DNA of 64,000 nucleotides from Photorhabdus heterorhabditis (lineage in GTDB: Bacteria; Pseudomonadota; Gammaproteobacteria; Enterobacterales; Enterobacteriaceae). Numbering within the stretch: position 1 is the first letter of the stretch; the number at the start of each line of letters is the position of its first letter. The notes beneath the pieces were generated by a model that saw nothing but the letters and a program-made list of their open reading frames with translations, searched no databases and was not told the origin of the DNA. The stretch is from positions 1 to 64,000 of the forward strand of contig NZ_RCWA01000018.1 of assembly GCF_018448905.1 (NCBI RefSeq). Reading direction: 5' to 3'. Position numbers and translations under genes: made by a program. This document shows positions 28,888 to 40,221 of the stretch, piece after piece.

Positions 28888-30579
28888 TTAAAATGTTTCC
28901 CAATTAGACTGTTCTTCCACGTTACTAACTTTCTTCAATACAGGTGAATTCGATTTAACAGGAAGAGTTTTAACCACAGGTAAATGTTCAGTTTTTGTTT
29001 CAGGCTGAGGTTTACCGTCAAGATTCGGTAATTGGAATAGAGAAACCAGCTTCTTCAATCCAGCGGCTTGATCTTCCAGTGCTGCTGCTGCTGCTGCTGA
29101 CTGCTCAACTAAAGAAGCATTTTGCTGTGTTACACGATCCATTTCAGAAATAGCCAAACCAACCTGAGTTATCCCTCTGCTTTGTTCATCTGAAGCAGAG
29201 GCAATTTCACCCATAATGTCAGTTACGCGGGTTACTGAGCTGACAATATTGTTCATTGTTTCACCGGCGCTCTCAACCAGAACAGACCCCGTATCCGCAC
29301 GGCTAACTGAATCTTCTATTAATGCCTTAATCTCTTTTGCTGCTTCAGCGCTACGTTGTGCGAGGTTACGAACTTCCCCCGCAACAACCGCAAAACCTCG
29401 TCCATGTTCACCCGCACGCGCTGCTTCTACCGCAGCATTAAGCGCCAGAATGTTAGTCTGGAACGCAATGGCATCAATAACGCTGGTAATATCAGAAATT
29501 TTCTGTGAACTACCCGCAATTTCATGCATTGTCTGCACAACATTCGCTACGACTTTCCCGCCCTGACGGGCAATCTCAGAAGCACTATCAGCTAGGTTAC
29601 TTGCCTGACGAGCATTTTCAGCATTCTGTTTTACTGTGGCTGTCAGTTGTTCCATACTTGCCGCCGTTTCTTCCAAAGAAGCAACCTGCTCTTCAGTGCG
29701 TGAAGAAAGATCATTATTTCCGGCAGCAATTTCGCTGGTCCCATCATAAATATTTTCACTGCTCTGACGAACACTACTAACAGTATTGATGAACTCTTTC
29801 TGCATATGCTTCAGGCCAACAGATAACATACTCATCTCATTTCTGCCTGAAACCGTAATATTCTGTGTCAAATCACCAGTAGAAAGCGCCTTGATATTCT
29901 CCAGCAATTTATTTAATGGATTCAGCAAACTATGCTTGATGCTCACCCAACTGAAAATCATGGCCGATACCAGAATCAGCATGATAATACCCAACATAAT
30001 CATTGCATTTCTGTAGGATATGCCCGCATCAAATACAACATCGGAATAGAGATGGTCGTTTTGAGTTAAATAGAAATTATATTCTTCCTCAAAAGCACTC
30101 TGATATTTGCCAGTTGGCTGATTGAAAAATTCGACAGCCCGATCATGTTCAATCAGGACAATGAGCTCATGAAGTGCCGAAATATAAACATCATAAGCTT
30201 TTTTTAGACGATTAAGGCTTTCTGATTCATGAATAGGCAATTTAGCAGTTTGTTCATACTGCTCAAAGCGCTGTTCTGCGATAGAAAGATTACTTCTGGC
30301 ATCAGTCAGCAACTGTTCCAACGTGTAATAGTTATCAACACCTTCACCCTTCATCATGTACCGAATGCCAGCACGGTTCAGACTGTTACGAGCCTGTAAT
30401 AAATTAACCCAAGTCTCATTCAAAAATGTCTGCTGCTCACGCATCTTATCCAGTGTTTCTAGATTTTCTTTGTTACCTTTCAACTCATGGAAGAAAAGCC
30501 CTCCGGATATAAATTGCAAAGCACCAAACAATATGATGACCGTCATCAATCCAGTCACTATTTTCATTCGGTTAAACAT
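28888..30579 (-). CDS. tsr: Tsr-like serine/amino-acid chemoreceptor
   Basis: 563 residues from [10 protein letters not shown] at 30579, which has AAGGG five bases upstream; an upstream TTG would add six residues. With this start the serine-binding arginines fall at 64, 69 and 73 ([13 protein letters not shown]) as in E. coli Tsr, and the Thr of [10 protein letters not shown] is kept. TM1, periplasmic bundle, TM2, HAMP and the signalling hairpin are all present. The protein ends SNWETF, the CheR/CheB tether. A textbook sigma-28 promoter precedes it, so tsr-tap-cheRBYZ can be transcribed as its own class 3 operon. Confidence 0.95.
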   Translation of the reverse strand: MFNRMKIVTGLMTVIILFGALQFISGGLFFHELKGNKENLETLDKMREQQTFLNETWVNLLQARNSLNRAGIRYMMKGEGVDNYYTLEQLLTDARSNLSIAEQRFEQYEQTAKLPIHESESLNRLKKAYDVYISALHELIVLIEHDRAVEFFNQPTGKYQSAFEEEYNFYLTQNDHLYSDVVFDAGISYRNAMIMLGIIMLILVSAMIFSWVSIKHSLLNPLNKLLENIKALSTGDLTQNITVSGRNEMSMLSVGLKHMQKEFINTVSSVRQSSENIYDGTSEIAAGNNDLSSRTEEQVASLEETAASMEQLTATVKQNAENARQASNLADSASEIARQGGKVVANVVQTMHEIAGSSQKISDITSVIDAIAFQTNILALNAAVEAARAGEHGRGFAVVAGEVRNLAQRSAEAAKEIKALIEDSVSRADTGSVLVESAGETMNNIVSSVTRVTDIMGEIASASDEQSRGITQVGLAISEMDRVTQQNASLVEQSAAAAAALEDQAAGLKKLVSLFQLPNLDGKPQPETKTEHLPVVKTLPVKSNSPVLKKVSNVEEQSNWETF

Positions 30580-30615
30580 GTTTTCCCTTTTTAACAATAG
30601 ATCGGCATGGCTCTG

Positions 30616-30642
30616 TTATCGGCATAACTAAACGGAACTTTA
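30616..30642 (-). promoter_or_regulatory. Sigma-28 (FliA) promoter of the tsr operon
   Basis: Minus-strand TAAAGTTC-N11-GCCGATAA, seven of eight -35 bases and all eight -10 bases of the enteric FliA consensus with exact 11-base spacing. About 35 bases upstream of the tsr ATG. Confidence 0.9.
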
Positions 30643-30738
30643 CTGATTGAATAAAAGAAATTTGAATATTTTTTATGGCAGTCATTGGAGGAGGATAAAA
30701 AGAAAAATAGCTGCCATCTATCTATGGTGGCAGCTATA

Positions 30739-31005
30739 TACCCGTTATCTTTCAAGTTGCCTCTTTGTTGGCTGCACCACTCACTCACCCTGGTCACATA
30801 ATTATCTATACCCTTCATCTTTCAAGCTGCTGCTTTGTTGGCTGCGTTCACTTACCCCAGTCACATAGTTATCCAGTCACATAGTTATCTATGCTCCTGG
30901 GGATGCGTTCTCTTGCCGCCGCACTGCAACTTGAAATCTATTGGGTATATGCTCCCGGGGATTCGCTCCCTTGCCGTCGCAATGCATCTTGAAATCTATT
31001 GGGTA
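30739..31005 (+). repeat. TA-flanked palindromic element, copy 3 (outer, interrupted)
   Basis: An element of the same family whose two halves are separated by copy 4. Removing 30809-30947 plus one TA rejoins ATCTA to TGCTCCCGGGG, as in intact copies. It lies between the tsr promoter and the end of cheW, flanked by TA. Confidence 0.9.
30809..30947 (+). repeat. TA-flanked palindromic element, copy 4 (nested in copy 3)
   Basis: 139 bp, TACCCTTCATCTTTCAAGCT to CTTGAAATCTATTGGGTA, inserted at a TA of copy 3 with the TA duplicated (ATC-TA-element-TA-TGC). It carries an internal tandem duplication of about 16 bp (AGTCACATAGTTATC, twice). Confidence 0.9.
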
Positions 31006-31017
31006 TAAGTTTGACAA

Positions 31018-31515
31018 CTAATTTTTAGCCACTGAATCTACCAGAGCCATCTCTTCACTGTTAAGCAACTTCTCAATATCCACCAGAATCAGCATGCGAT
31101 CATCAAGTGAACCCAATCCAGTCAAATACTCAGTAGACAATGTCACGGCAAATTCTGGAGCCGGACATATTTGTTCAGCTTTGAGCGATAAGACATCTGA
31201 AACACCATCAACAACAATGCCAACTACGCGGTTTAACAGATTCAAAACAATCACAACGGTATTATCATTATAGGTAACCGTTTCCTGAGCAAATTTAATT
31301 CTCAGATCAATAATAGGAACGATAACACCGCGCAGATTGGTTATTCCTTTAATGAACGCAGGCGTATTCGCGATACGAGTGACCTGATCATAACCACGGA
31401 TCTCCTGCACTTTGAGTATTTCAATACCGTACTCTTCATCACCCAAGGTAAAAACCAGATATCCTTCTCCAGCAGTTTCTCCTGACAATTTATTAAAAGC
31501 TTCTATGGCCGACAT
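31018..31515 (-). CDS. cheW: CheW, receptor-kinase coupling protein
   Basis: 165-residue SH3-like coupling protein that joins CheA to MCPs; contains [40 protein letters not shown] and DGVSDVLSL, all typical. It starts 53 bases after cheA and ends the mot-che operon. Two nested palindromic elements separate it from tsr. Confidence 0.97.
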   Translation of the reverse strand: MSAIEAFNKLSGETAGEGYLVFTLGDEEYGIEILKVQEIRGYDQVTRIANTPAFIKGITNLRGVIVPIIDLRIKFAQETVTYNDNTVVIVLNLLNRVVGIVVDGVSDVLSLKAEQICPAPEFAVTLSTEYLTGLGSLDDRMLILVDIEKLLNSEEMALVDSVAKN

Positions 31516-31568
31516 GATCTTACCTTTTACTGTGAGATTGACTATTTTTCTATGGAGACAAGCCCCAC

Positions 31569-33611
31569 TCAGTGCTTATTTTTTTCTGATAATTCAGCTT
31601 TGCTGATTGCCAATTGGTCATGGTTGAGTTGCTGCAATGCAGCAACATCAATAATCAGTGCTACACTGCCATCTCCCATAATTGTGGCAGCGGAGATCCC
31701 CGGTATTTTGCGGTAGTTACTTTCGATATTTTTCACAACTACCTGATGCTGTCCAACTAACTGGTCAACCAGTAAGGCATAACGCCGGCCAGCACTTTGT
31801 ACAATCACAACAATCCCTTTAGTCGGATCTATTTTTGCATCAGGAATATCAAAGACTCGGTATAACTTGATCAGTGGCAAATATTCGCCTCTAACATGCA
31901 GTAATTTTTCATCACCAGCCAATGGATAAATATCTTCTTCCTGTGGCTGGAGAGAACTCACTACTGCACTTAATGGCAAAATAAACACTTCTTCATTAAC
32001 TTTCACTGACATACCGTCAAGGATTGCCAATGTCAGAGGTAACAAAATCCGTGTAACTGTCCCTTTACCGGCTTGGAAACTAATCTGGATTTGTCCTCCC
32101 ATTTCCTGAATATTTCGCTTAACTACGTCCATGCCCACGCCGCGACCAGACACATCTGTCACCACTTCAGCAGTGGAGAAACCGGGAGCGAAAATCAACA
32201 TAGCAACCTCTTCGTTACTCATGTTTTCACTGACTGACAACCCTTGTGACATTGCTTTAGCCAAAATCTTTTCACGATTCAAACCTGCACCATCATCAAC
32301 AACTTCGATACAGATATTTCCGCCTTGATGCTCAGCTGAGAGGGTCAACTTACCCGTTTCAGGCTTGCCTGAAGCGAGTCGAATTTCAGGTTCTTCAATA
32401 CCATGATCAAGGCTGTTACGGACCAAGTGAGTCAGCGGATCAATAATACGCTCGATTAAACTCTTATCCAGTTCAGTAGAACTACCAACCAAAGTCAAAT
32501 CCACTTTTTTATTCAGTTTGCCAGCAAGATCCCTGACTAAACGCGGGTAACGGCTGAACACATATTCCATTGGCATCATACGAATAGACATAACAGATTC
32601 TTGCAAGTCTCTGGAGTTTCGCTGTAACTGAATCATACAATTTAGTAAATCGCCATATGAAGTCGGTTCAAGATCGTTGCAATGCTGTGCCAGCATAGAT
32701 TGTGTAATAACTAATTCACCGACCAAATTTATAAGCTGATCAACTTTCTCAACCGCAACCCGGATGCTAGAAGATTCAGCTCGTTGACGTGGTGAGCCGG
32801 CCTGTGGCATGGGTGCCGGACGTCCGACAGGTGGTGTGGAGCTTTTTTCCGGCACAGTGGATTTGATTTTAGCTGTATCTTTGTTTCTAGCTTCATCTTT
32901 TGATTCAATTACCGGCAAGAAAGTTATCTGCTCCGGCTCAATCACAAAACAGAGCACTGCCGTAATGTCGTCCTCTGTGGCTGATGTTACCAACGACGCT
33001 TCAACGCTATCTGTAGTCTGTTCCGCATCATAAACCTCACCCAGATTACCCAGTTCATCGAGCATTAAAGAGACTTCGCGCTCTTTTAGACCAGAAAGAT
33101 GAACCCGGACTCTACCTTGTTGGTTTTTGGTCGCATCAGATTCTGGTTTTAATTCTGGTTTGGGTCCAGGTAGCTGTGATGGCGCCACCGGTACAGCGGA
33201 CTCAACCTCACCTTCATTGCCTTTTTGTACTTCTAATGCAAGCTGGCGCAATGTCTCACAGATGTAGGTAAAAGCACTTTCATCCGGTTCCTGAGAACTT
33301 TTATAGGCATCCAACTGTTGCTGCATAATATCTTTCGCTTCCAAAAATAAGTTGATAATGTCAGTTGTCAGACTCATTTCATCTCGTCTGGCACTGTCTA
33401 ACAAATTTTCCAGAACATGCGTAGTTTGCTGTAGCTTGATAAAACCAAAAGTCGCAGCCCCGCCTTTTATTGAGTGCGCACTACGAAAAATAGCATTCAA
33501 CTGTTCTTGATCTGGCGCATCTGGATCGAGCTGCAATAAATGCTGCTCCATATCCTCAAGCAATTCGTCTGCTTCATCAAAAAAGGTCTGATAAAACTCG
33601 GTAATATCCAT
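31569..33611 (-). CDS. cheA: CheA, chemotaxis histidine kinase
   Basis: 680 residues: HPt domain with the phosphorylated His46 in [15 protein letters not shown]; the P2 CheY/CheB-binding domain around 165-235; dimerisation helices; the kinase domain with [12 protein letters not shown] (N box), DDGAGL (G1) and [10 protein letters not shown] (G2); and a C-terminal CheW-like domain. Flexible Pro/Lys-rich linkers flank P2. It receives signals from Tsr and the second MCP and phosphorylates CheY and CheB. Operon position: 15 bases after motB. Confidence 0.98.
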   Translation of the reverse strand: MDITEFYQTFFDEADELLEDMEQHLLQLDPDAPDQEQLNAIFRSAHSIKGGAATFGFIKLQQTTHVLENLLDSARRDEMSLTTDIINLFLEAKDIMQQQLDAYKSSQEPDESAFTYICETLRQLALEVQKGNEGEVESAVPVAPSQLPGPKPELKPESDATKNQQGRVRVHLSGLKEREVSLMLDELGNLGEVYDAEQTTDSVEASLVTSATEDDITAVLCFVIEPEQITFLPVIESKDEARNKDTAKIKSTVPEKSSTPPVGRPAPMPQAGSPRQRAESSSIRVAVEKVDQLINLVGELVITQSMLAQHCNDLEPTSYGDLLNCMIQLQRNSRDLQESVMSIRMMPMEYVFSRYPRLVRDLAGKLNKKVDLTLVGSSTELDKSLIERIIDPLTHLVRNSLDHGIEEPEIRLASGKPETGKLTLSAEHQGGNICIEVVDDGAGLNREKILAKAMSQGLSVSENMSNEEVAMLIFAPGFSTAEVVTDVSGRGVGMDVVKRNIQEMGGQIQISFQAGKGTVTRILLPLTLAILDGMSVKVNEEVFILPLSAVVSSLQPQEEDIYPLAGDEKLLHVRGEYLPLIKLYRVFDIPDAKIDPTKGIVVIVQSAGRRYALLVDQLVGQHQVVVKNIESNYRKIPGISAATIMGDGSVALIIDVAALQQLNHDQLAISKAELSEKNKH

Positions 33612-33626
33612 TGTTACTTTGTCACC

Positions 33627-34610
33627 TTAGTCAGTATCACGGTTAGGCTCAGCATTCGGTGATACTGGTTGAGCTGATATTGTGATTTCTTTGGATTGTT
33701 GTGATGACTCACTCTCAGCTAAATCCTTTCCAATCGCCTCGTGAACTTCCTTACTATCATTAATAATCAACGAGTTGCTACCAGTGTTTTGCTGTTCAAT
33801 CCGCTCTTCCTCTTGCTTATTGAGCACCAAAATACTTATGCGACGGTTAACTGGTGAGCTAGCATCTTCCTGTTTCAGACGAACAGTTGAAGCCATACCG
33901 ACCACTCGCAGTATCTTTCCTTCATCCAATCCACCTATCAACAATTCTCTTCGGGAGGCATTCGCACGATCTACGGACAGTTCCCAGTTACTGTAGCCAC
34001 GCTCACCATTAGCATACTTCAAGTCATCCGTATGACCGGACAGGCTGATTTTATTTGGAATCTCGTTCAGGATTGGCGCGATAGCCCGCAAAATATCTCT
34101 CATATAACTTTCAACTTTTGCACTACCAACCATAAACATTGGCCGATTTTCCCGGTCAATAATCTGGATACGTAATCCTTCATCCATCATGTCGATTAAC
34201 AAGTGTGGACGTAATGCTTTAAGGCGGGGGTCAGTAATAATTAACTGATCGAGTTGCTCACGCAGTCTGTTTAACTTACGTGCTTCATCATTAGCTTCAA
34301 CAACTTCAATCTGACGAAGAATATCTCCTTCCTGATAAAGCACATCCTGCCCTCCCCCAGGAATAGGATTAGAACTATCGCTGCTACGTTCCCCTTTATT
34401 TATTGCAACTTGCAATGGAGTACGGAAATATTCTGCAATGCGGGTCAATTCCTGCGGACTGGAAATTGCCAACAGCCACATAACCAAAAAAAATGCCATC
34501 ATGGCAGTCATAAAGTCAGCATATGCAATTTTCCATGAACCACCATGATGCTTGGTGTCATTTCTTTTACGTCTTTTTACCCTAATGACAGAGACGTTTC
34601 GTGCCCTCAT
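33627..34610 (-). CDS. motB: MotB, flagellar stator protein
   Basis: 327 residues. Short cytoplasmic N-terminus, one membrane segment with the proton-carrying Asp32 in [16 protein letters not shown], a plug region, and a C-terminal OmpA-like peptidoglycan-binding domain ([28 protein letters not shown]). The last 40 residues are Ser/Glu-rich and a little longer than in E. coli. The ATG overlaps the motA stop (ATGA). Confidence 0.97.
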   Translation of the reverse strand: MRARNVSVIRVKRRKRNDTKHHGGSWKIAYADFMTAMMAFFLVMWLLAISSPQELTRIAEYFRTPLQVAINKGERSSDSSNPIPGGGQDVLYQEGDILRQIEVVEANDEARKLNRLREQLDQLIITDPRLKALRPHLLIDMMDEGLRIQIIDRENRPMFMVGSAKVESYMRDILRAIAPILNEIPNKISLSGHTDDLKYANGERGYSNWELSVDRANASRRELLIGGLDEGKILRVVGMASTVRLKQEDASSPVNRRISILVLNKQEEERIEQQNTGSNSLIINDSKEVHEAIGKDLAESESSQQSKEITISAQPVSPNAEPNRDTD

Positions 34611-35494
34611 ATTTGTTCTTCAGCTTCTTGCTGGACAGGTACTTTCACCCGGCGAACATGTTCCTCCAACTCAGTGAAAGAAGGACGATCTGTGAGGTAT
34701 AAGGTCTTACGACCGAACTCAACAGCAATTTGAGGAGCATAACCATTCAGGCTTGATAACAACGTTACTTTAATGCACTGCATCATTTTGAGGTGCTCAC
34801 CACTACGCTGGCGTAACAGTGTTGCAAGTGGAGAAATAAAGCCATATGCCAGCAAAATACCAAGGAATGTTCCAACCATTGCATGGGCAATCAGTGCACC
34901 AAGTTCTCCTGCCGGACGATCTGCCGAACCCAAAGCATTAACAACCCCCATAACAGCAGCAACAATACCAAAAGCAGGAAGTGAATCACCAACCATCATA
35001 AGACTGGTTGCTGGGATCTCACTTTCCTGCTCATAAGTTTCAATTTCTTCATCCATCAAAGCTTCAATTTCATGAGGATTCATATTGCCACTTACAATCA
35101 ACCGCATGTAGTCAGTGATAAAATCCATCAAATGCTTATCCTTAAGCAAACGCGGATACTGGGTGAAAATATCACTCTGCTGAGGGTGTTCAATATCTCG
35201 TTCTAACGCCAAGACACCATGCTGGCGGGATTTTGCTAGCAACCGGAAAAGCAAAGCCATCAGATCCATATACATCGCTTTATTATATTTGGATCTACGC
35301 ATTATCTTTGGCAAAACACGCAATGTTGCCTTAATCGCTTTTCCGTTGTTACCAACAATGAAAGCACCGATACCAGCACCAGTGATAATTAAAAATTCAG
35401 CGGGTTGATAAAGTGCGCCCAAATGACCACCTACAATCAGGTAACCACCGATTACCGCACCAAAAACTACGATATATCCTAAAAGTACTAACAC
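34607..35494 (-). CDS. motA: MotA, flagellar stator protein
   Basis: The real start is GTG at 35494 with AAGGA six bases upstream, giving [19 protein letters not shown] and exactly 295 residues, the E. coli length; the open frame extends 43 codons upstream without support. Four membrane segments; the cytoplasmic loop carries the charged residues that contact FliG (around [19 protein letters not shown]); [13 protein letters not shown] is the conserved segment before TM4. Forms the proton channel with MotB. Confidence 0.97.
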   Translation of the reverse strand: MLVLLGYIVVFGAVIGGYLIVGGHLGALYQPAEFLIITGAGIGAFIVGNNGKAIKATLRVLPKIMRRSKYNKAMYMDLMALLFRLLAKSRQHGVLALERDIEHPQQSDIFTQYPRLLKDKHLMDFITDYMRLIVSGNMNPHEIEALMDEEIETYEQESEIPATSLMMVGDSLPAFGIVAAVMGVVNALGSADRPAGELGALIAHAMVGTFLGILLAYGFISPLATLLRQRSGEHLKMMQCIKVTLLSSLNGYAPQIAVEFGRKTLYLTDRPSFTELEEHVRRVKVPVQQEAEEQI

Positions 35495-35629
35495 GCGATA
35501 TCCTTTAGCTAAGTTGGTGAGCGGATGGGAAGTTGAACAGTTTGAATCCAGAATGGCGACAATTTCAATCCAGGTTACAGGAAGAAAAGTATAAATCCGT
35601 AACCTGTAGGAATGATTTCCCATTTAAAT

Positions 35630-36211
35630 TCACATTGCGCGCTGAGCAAGTCCATCCAGCAGTTGTGAATTAGTATCGGCAGATTGAGAGGAAAGTTTAC
35701 GTTTTTTTACTGCACGTGATGGTGGTTGGCAAAGGCTACAAACAAAGCTATTTACAGGTTGATGAGCATGGGTAATAAAAGTTCCTCCGCAAGTACGGCA
35801 TTGTGAAGGTTGCAACATACCACTGTCCACAAAACGTACCAAAGTCCAAGCACGAGTCAGTGCCAAAACAGGTGCGTCCCCTGCTATAGGAGGACATTGT
35901 TCAAGATAGAGCCGATAAGCTTTAACAACTGCCTCTACACCATCACAATAACCACTCTTGAGTAAAAAGCGATAAGCATTGTAGAACATTGATGAGTGAA
36001 TATTCTGTTCCCAAGTCATAAACCAATCTGTTGAAAAAGGCAGCATCCCTTTGGGCGGGGGACTTCCTCTCAATTCTTTATAAAGCTTAATTAATCGCCC
36101 TCTGCTCAGTTGTGTTTCACTTTCAAGCATTTGTAACCGCGCGCCCAAAGTGATGAGTTCCATTGCAAGCTGTATATCCTTCGCTTCTTGAACTATACTT
36201 TTCCCGGCCAT
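35630..36211 (-). CDS. flhC: FlhC, flagellar master regulator subunit
   Basis: 193 residues; together with FlhD it forms the FlhD4C2 activator of class 2 flagellar promoters. Zn-binding cysteines are in QCRTCGGTF and FVCSLCQPP. The sequence is near-continuous with enteric FlhC through [15 protein letters not shown]. It starts 2 bases after the flhD stop. Its 3' end contains the sigma-28 promoter for motA. Confidence 0.97.
   Translation of the reverse strand: MAGKSIVQEAKDIQLAMELITLGARLQMLESETQLSRGRLIKLYKELRGSPPPKGMLPFSTDWFMTWEQNIHSSMFYNAYRFLLKSGYCDGVEAVVKAYRLYLEQCPPIAGDAPVLALTRAWTLVRFVDSGMLQPSQCRTCGGTFITHAHQPVNSFVCSLCQPPSRAVKKRKLSSQSADTNSQLLDGLAQRAM
35673..35699 (-). promoter_or_regulatory. 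Sigma-28 (FliA) promoter of the mot-che operon, inside flhC
   Basis: Minus-strand TAAACTTT-N11-GCCGATAC: near-perfect FliA consensus with the correct spacer, in the last codons of flhC and about 180 bases before the motA GTG. Gives motA-motB-cheA-cheW class 3 timing. Confidence 0.88.
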
Positions 36212-36213
36212 CT

Positions 36214-36564
36214 CTATGCTCTTTTCTTCACTGAAGTATCGTCTTTCGAAGATAACTGCTGAAATAAATGAGTAGATAACAAAATGCCTGTATGTATTTG
36301 TTGCAAATCATCTACCCGAGATTCCCTGGTAAGCTGCTGAATAGTTTCACTGTTTTCGAACCGGAAATTACAGACTAATTGATTAGTCTCGGCGAGCTTT
36401 ACCAACTGAGGTAATGTCAATTCAGACAACGTATCAGCCATAGAATCGCTAATACCTAAACGGAACATCGCTGATGCTTTTTCATGGTTAATTAATCGCT
36501 GAGCTAAAAGCAGATACGATAAATTTATGTCATAAATATGTTTGAGCAATTCAACCGTACTCAT
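36214..36564 (-). CDS. flhD: FlhD, flagellar master regulator subunit
   Basis: 116 residues; begins [20 protein letters not shown] and carries [33 protein letters not shown], the conserved dimer/HTH region. First gene of the flhDC operon. The leader is long (about 260 bases from the predicted start site) with CRP and RcsAB-like sites upstream, so motility should respond to carbon status and envelope signals. Confidence 0.97.
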   Translation of the reverse strand: MSTVELLKHIYDINLSYLLLAQRLINHEKASAMFRLGISDSMADTLSELTLPQLVKLAETNQLVCNFRFENSETIQQLTRESRVDDLQQIHTGILLSTHLFQQLSSKDDTSVKKRA

Positions 36565-36801
36565 TTCTCTATCCCGTCCGATTACATTAAAAAATCAGTT
36601 TAGTGTTCGAAAAACCACTCGTGACAAAATTCCTAAAATAGCTTAGGGATTAATAATCTCTCACATAACTAAAATATACAGGCTTAGTCAGAGTAGTAAC
36701 CATCCTTTGTATTACTTTTGATTCGTCCAACTTCAAAAATATTACGGTAGTGAGTTGCAAAAGTATTATTGCGTTACCTGATATAACATTTTTTACTGTC
36801 G

Positions 36802-36819
36802 ATTAAGAATATTCTTAAT
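36802..36819. promoter_or_regulatory. Candidate RcsAB box in the flhDC promoter
   Basis: Perfect 18-base palindrome ATTAAGAATATTCTTAAT. Its core TAAGAATATTCTTA agrees with the RcsAB consensus (TAAGAATATTCCTA). If transcription starts near 36822, this box falls at about +4 to +20, the same place as the RcsAB box of E. coli flhDC. The match is seen; repression of flhDC by Rcs is inferred from the family. Confidence 0.65.
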
Positions 36820-36834
36820 GCAAGACAACTTTAC
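36820..36834 (-). promoter_or_regulatory. Putative flhDC core promoter (-10)
   Basis: Minus-strand TAAAGT at 36833-36828 is a plausible -10 hexamer, giving a start near 36822. Chosen mainly because the CRP box then centres near -71, as in E. coli. No strong -35, as expected for an activated promoter. Confidence 0.4.
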
Positions 36835-36885
36835 TCCTGAATCATCAACTTATACAACGGAAAGAGGCCGCCATTTTAAATACTA

Positions 36886-36901
36886 TGTGACATGACTCAC
36901 A
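36886..36901. promoter_or_regulatory. CRP-binding site upstream of flhDC
   Basis: TGTGACATGACTCACA matches TGTGA-N6-TCACA exactly. It lies about 320 bases before the flhD ATG and about 71 bases upstream of the inferred start site. CRP activation of flhDC is established in enterics. Confidence 0.75.
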
Positions 36902-38559
36902 AAAATAAAGTCTTTTAATATGTATTTAATCGATGAATTGCTCATTAACTATTCAAACAATTAAATAAAATCCGAAATCCCAATTTTAATAAGTTAAATT
37001 ATCTAAATAAAAATATTAGATATATTTTTTGATTTTATACGATCTATTAAACTTATAAATTTAAAATAACGATAAAAAATCCTACCCTTAGTCAAACAAT
37101 CGATAAAAAAGCCAGTTTTATCTCCAGGTAACAAGTGTAAACAATAATCTTATTCTGGGATCTGACATCTCCATTTACACGATAAAACTGATTAAATTTA
37201 TGTAAAATTTCGTTACAAAAAAGATGCTGGTATGATCACTTTTAGTTTAGATTTGTACTTTTTTCAACCTCAAGGCTTAACTAAAAATGCGTACCACCAT
37301 TCACAGATAACACTAACCATACAAAAATAGCATAAAATACAGTAAGATAATGAATAAAAAAACAACTACAGTAGCATTTCATTGCTGACATAGTAACCAA
37401 TATCTAGCATAGAGATAATCCCAAAAATCAATCCATTTTGTTTCATTACAGTCCAATCACCAGAAAAAATCATTAAAAAAACTTATCAAAAATCATATTT
37501 TTTAATGTCATTATATGCAAAATACTTTTGTTAATTACTTTACCCTTTTCACCTTTAATTTTCATTTTTCATTATAACTCATTAGTTAAATTTACACATT
37601 ATCTATATATATATTTTAAAAACATTAGGTATTTTAAATAAATTTCGATTATTTATTAGCCTATGGCCCATTTTAAAATGCTATTAAAACACATAATAAT
37701 AGAAATAAAAATTTTCAAGCCACATAAATATATAACCTCATCAAATGAAAATCATAAATGGCATCACCATTCTTTATAAAATTCAATAAAAATATAATTC
37801 ATACATTAATTTTCATATAAATAATATAAGTCATTTCAGAATTCATGTCCTTATGATACAAATTAAATAAAATACTAAAAGATATTTTTCCTACTTTTCA
37901 TTATTTCATATAATATTTACGACTCTCATCCCAAAAATATTTTTTATACGTGTAAAAAACACAAATAAGGTTGCTATTAATGGATATCATAGATTTCATT
38001 TTTTAAAATCATAATTACGGATAACATAGTTAATTGAGATTTATTGCAAAAATAGCCAACAGTAATAGAATGATAAGAAACCCCAATACCATTCTTTACC
38101 AGAGAAATAATGTTAATAATCATTATTAATAAAAATACCATGATATTTTTATAAAAAAGATGAGAAAAAATATGATTTTGAGTAAAAATTTATTTTCCCA
38201 TATAAATAGTAATGATAATTTTTCAAACAATTATAACTGCTCATCAAACATAGAAAATAATGCAGCAACTGATTACAGCCTCATCTCATCACAGAAAATA
38301 TTCTCAGGGCAAAAACTCCATACTCATTAGTTCAACAAACAGGATGCAAGAAATATAGATATCGAGAATCATTATCAGTTATGTAACCAATAACACTGGA
38401 AATTCCATTGCAGTTTGGATAAAAGACACGCCTCTCATGCACAATATATAAACAGTAAATTCTTGAAAAAATCACCATTTAATACACTAGATTGGTAGAA
38501 TCGCAACTCAAAAAACAACATTTTTTACTTAAATAATGCATAAAATCAACATATATATC
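36902..38559. other. Gene-free AT-rich DNA upstream of flhDC
   Basis: About 1.7 kb of very AT-rich sequence with no frame of meaningful length and no recognisable family on either strand. It may hold distal flhDC regulatory sites (H-NS-type silencing would fit the base composition) or be decayed genes beyond recognition. Confidence 0.5.
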
Positions 38560-39690
38560 TATATCACGAAAATCAAACAAAATCTTTTTATCAATACCAC
38601 AAACATCTAATATTTTTAGAATCTCATTTATAAAATTTTATCAAGTGCATTTTATCTCAATGGTAAAGAAGGCTACGAAATATCATACATTAGATCTTGT
38701 ACTAGTAAATGAATGTTCCCCATTGACAAAAATGGAATAAAGGTACCAGCAAAAAACATTACCAAGTCTGAACTTACCGTTATATTCAAGTAGTTGATGA
38801 TATTTCTATTCGTCTATCTTCCCTTAACTATCCAGCTCATCTAATCCTCTCAAATTTTTATCAAATCAGGTAATATCTATCGCTTTTTCTGATATATCTG
38901 TACTTGTACTAACAAAAACTCCAACATCAGGGTATCTCAATACCTCAGTGTCATTAACGTCATCACCAGAAAAACTAACTATATGCCTGTTATTTTATAA
39001 CATAGGGTTCTTACAATACGCAGTTTGTTAAATATCGATCTTATTCCATTTCACTTTTCAGGGTTTCAGCGCACATCGGCTCAGTTTGTTAGGTTGTTAA
39101 AATAGCTTTGGCATCTAATCCTAGATCATGACAAATTATGACAGTAATAGCAGAATTATCTTCGGTAAGAACTTTTGCTATTACGCCATTCTCTCTTAAT
39201 GCAGAAATAGCAGAGGCTACTCTATTCTCTATCAGATCAAAAAAAATCCGTTCCCCTTGTAATATCGCCAATCTTTCTCATCAGAAAGCAACAAATGTTT
39301 CCACTTTATCATAGGATAAATATCGAGCTGATAAAAATTAATACTCTGAAATCTTGTCTGATAGTAACCATTAGCTAGTACCATTATTTTTTCACGGCGT
39401 TCTCCATCAAGCAGAATTATTATCTATTTTACTCTTATATAAGAACAAACTTAGATCATTTCCTCTACTATACCTTTGCAGCTTAATTGATATTTCCTCT
39501 AAAGATCCCGCACTGGAATAGATAACCAATACCGAACAAAATAAAATGTCAACTCATCAATTTTTCTGTACCCGGGCATAATAATACTGCATCGTTACCC
39601 ACTTTTCTTGTAAAACCATCAATCAATAATACCAATACGAAATTATTTCCAGTATAAAGCGAATTGATAATCAACGACCGCCACGATAAA
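38560..39690 (-). pseudogene. mgtB: mgtB-like Mg2+-transporting P-type ATPase, decayed
   Basis: Translation of the minus strand in shifting frames gives, in order, blocks matching MgtB: VLVLLIDGFTRK (membrane region), DELTFYFVR, SCKGIVEEM, DGERREKI, SALRENGVIAKVLTEDN, FSGDDVNDTEVLRYPDVGV, NYLNITVSSDL, FIPFLSMGNIHLLVQDLMYD. Several in-frame stops and frameshifts interrupt these. The stretch between the first two blocks is missing about 200 residues, including the phosphorylation motif DKTGTLT, so it cannot work. The best surviving open piece is 39089-39271. It lies downstream of mgtC in the same direction, the mgtCB order of Salmonella. Confidence 0.82.
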
Positions 39691-40221
39691 ATTAGCCTGA
39701 AATCTACCACTAACAATCAATAGACTTAGCCATAAAAATAATAACCACTGGACAGCATCACTGTTCATATTTCACCCAAGAAGTAGCAAGAACATAATAT
39801 TGCCTGACACAATATATTTGATAGGTATTTAGGGTTGGGGTTGGGGTTGGGCTTGGGATTTGCAATACTATGACTTAACCACTATTGGCTTGATCACAGG
39901 TTTCACCGCTTGCTCGAAAGGTATTCTTATCAAGACTTTAACAAATTACCTAACCACAATCGCTCTGATGATGACATCTATAAAATTTGCTTTCTTTGAT
40001 TGTTACCAATATCACCAACATTTTAATAAAACCTACTGATGAGGTATTCATCTTATTATTAGAGAAAAAGCTCCAAATAGTTTCTTAATTACGCGTTGCC
40101 TAACAGAGAAAAGACTTAGTAGGCAACGCTCCATTTGTTTCATATAACAAAAGGCAATTCATCAACAATGACACTTTTTTTAGACTAAATTATTATTACC
40201 TTATATCAATAATTTTCAGAC
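39691..40221. other. Region between mgtC and the mgtB remnant
   Basis: Probably includes the lost 5' part of mgtB but I could not match it. Contains a G-run array at 39832-39857 and a 10-bp stem hairpin (GCGTTGCCTA and its complement) at 40093-40129. Confidence 0.4.
39832..39857 (+). other. G-quadruplex-type array
   Basis: Five G-runs (GGG, GGGG, GGGG, GGG, GGG) separated by TT, TT, TT and CTT. A short-loop pattern strongly predicted to fold as a G-quadruplex, in otherwise AT-rich DNA. Role unknown. Confidence 0.6.
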
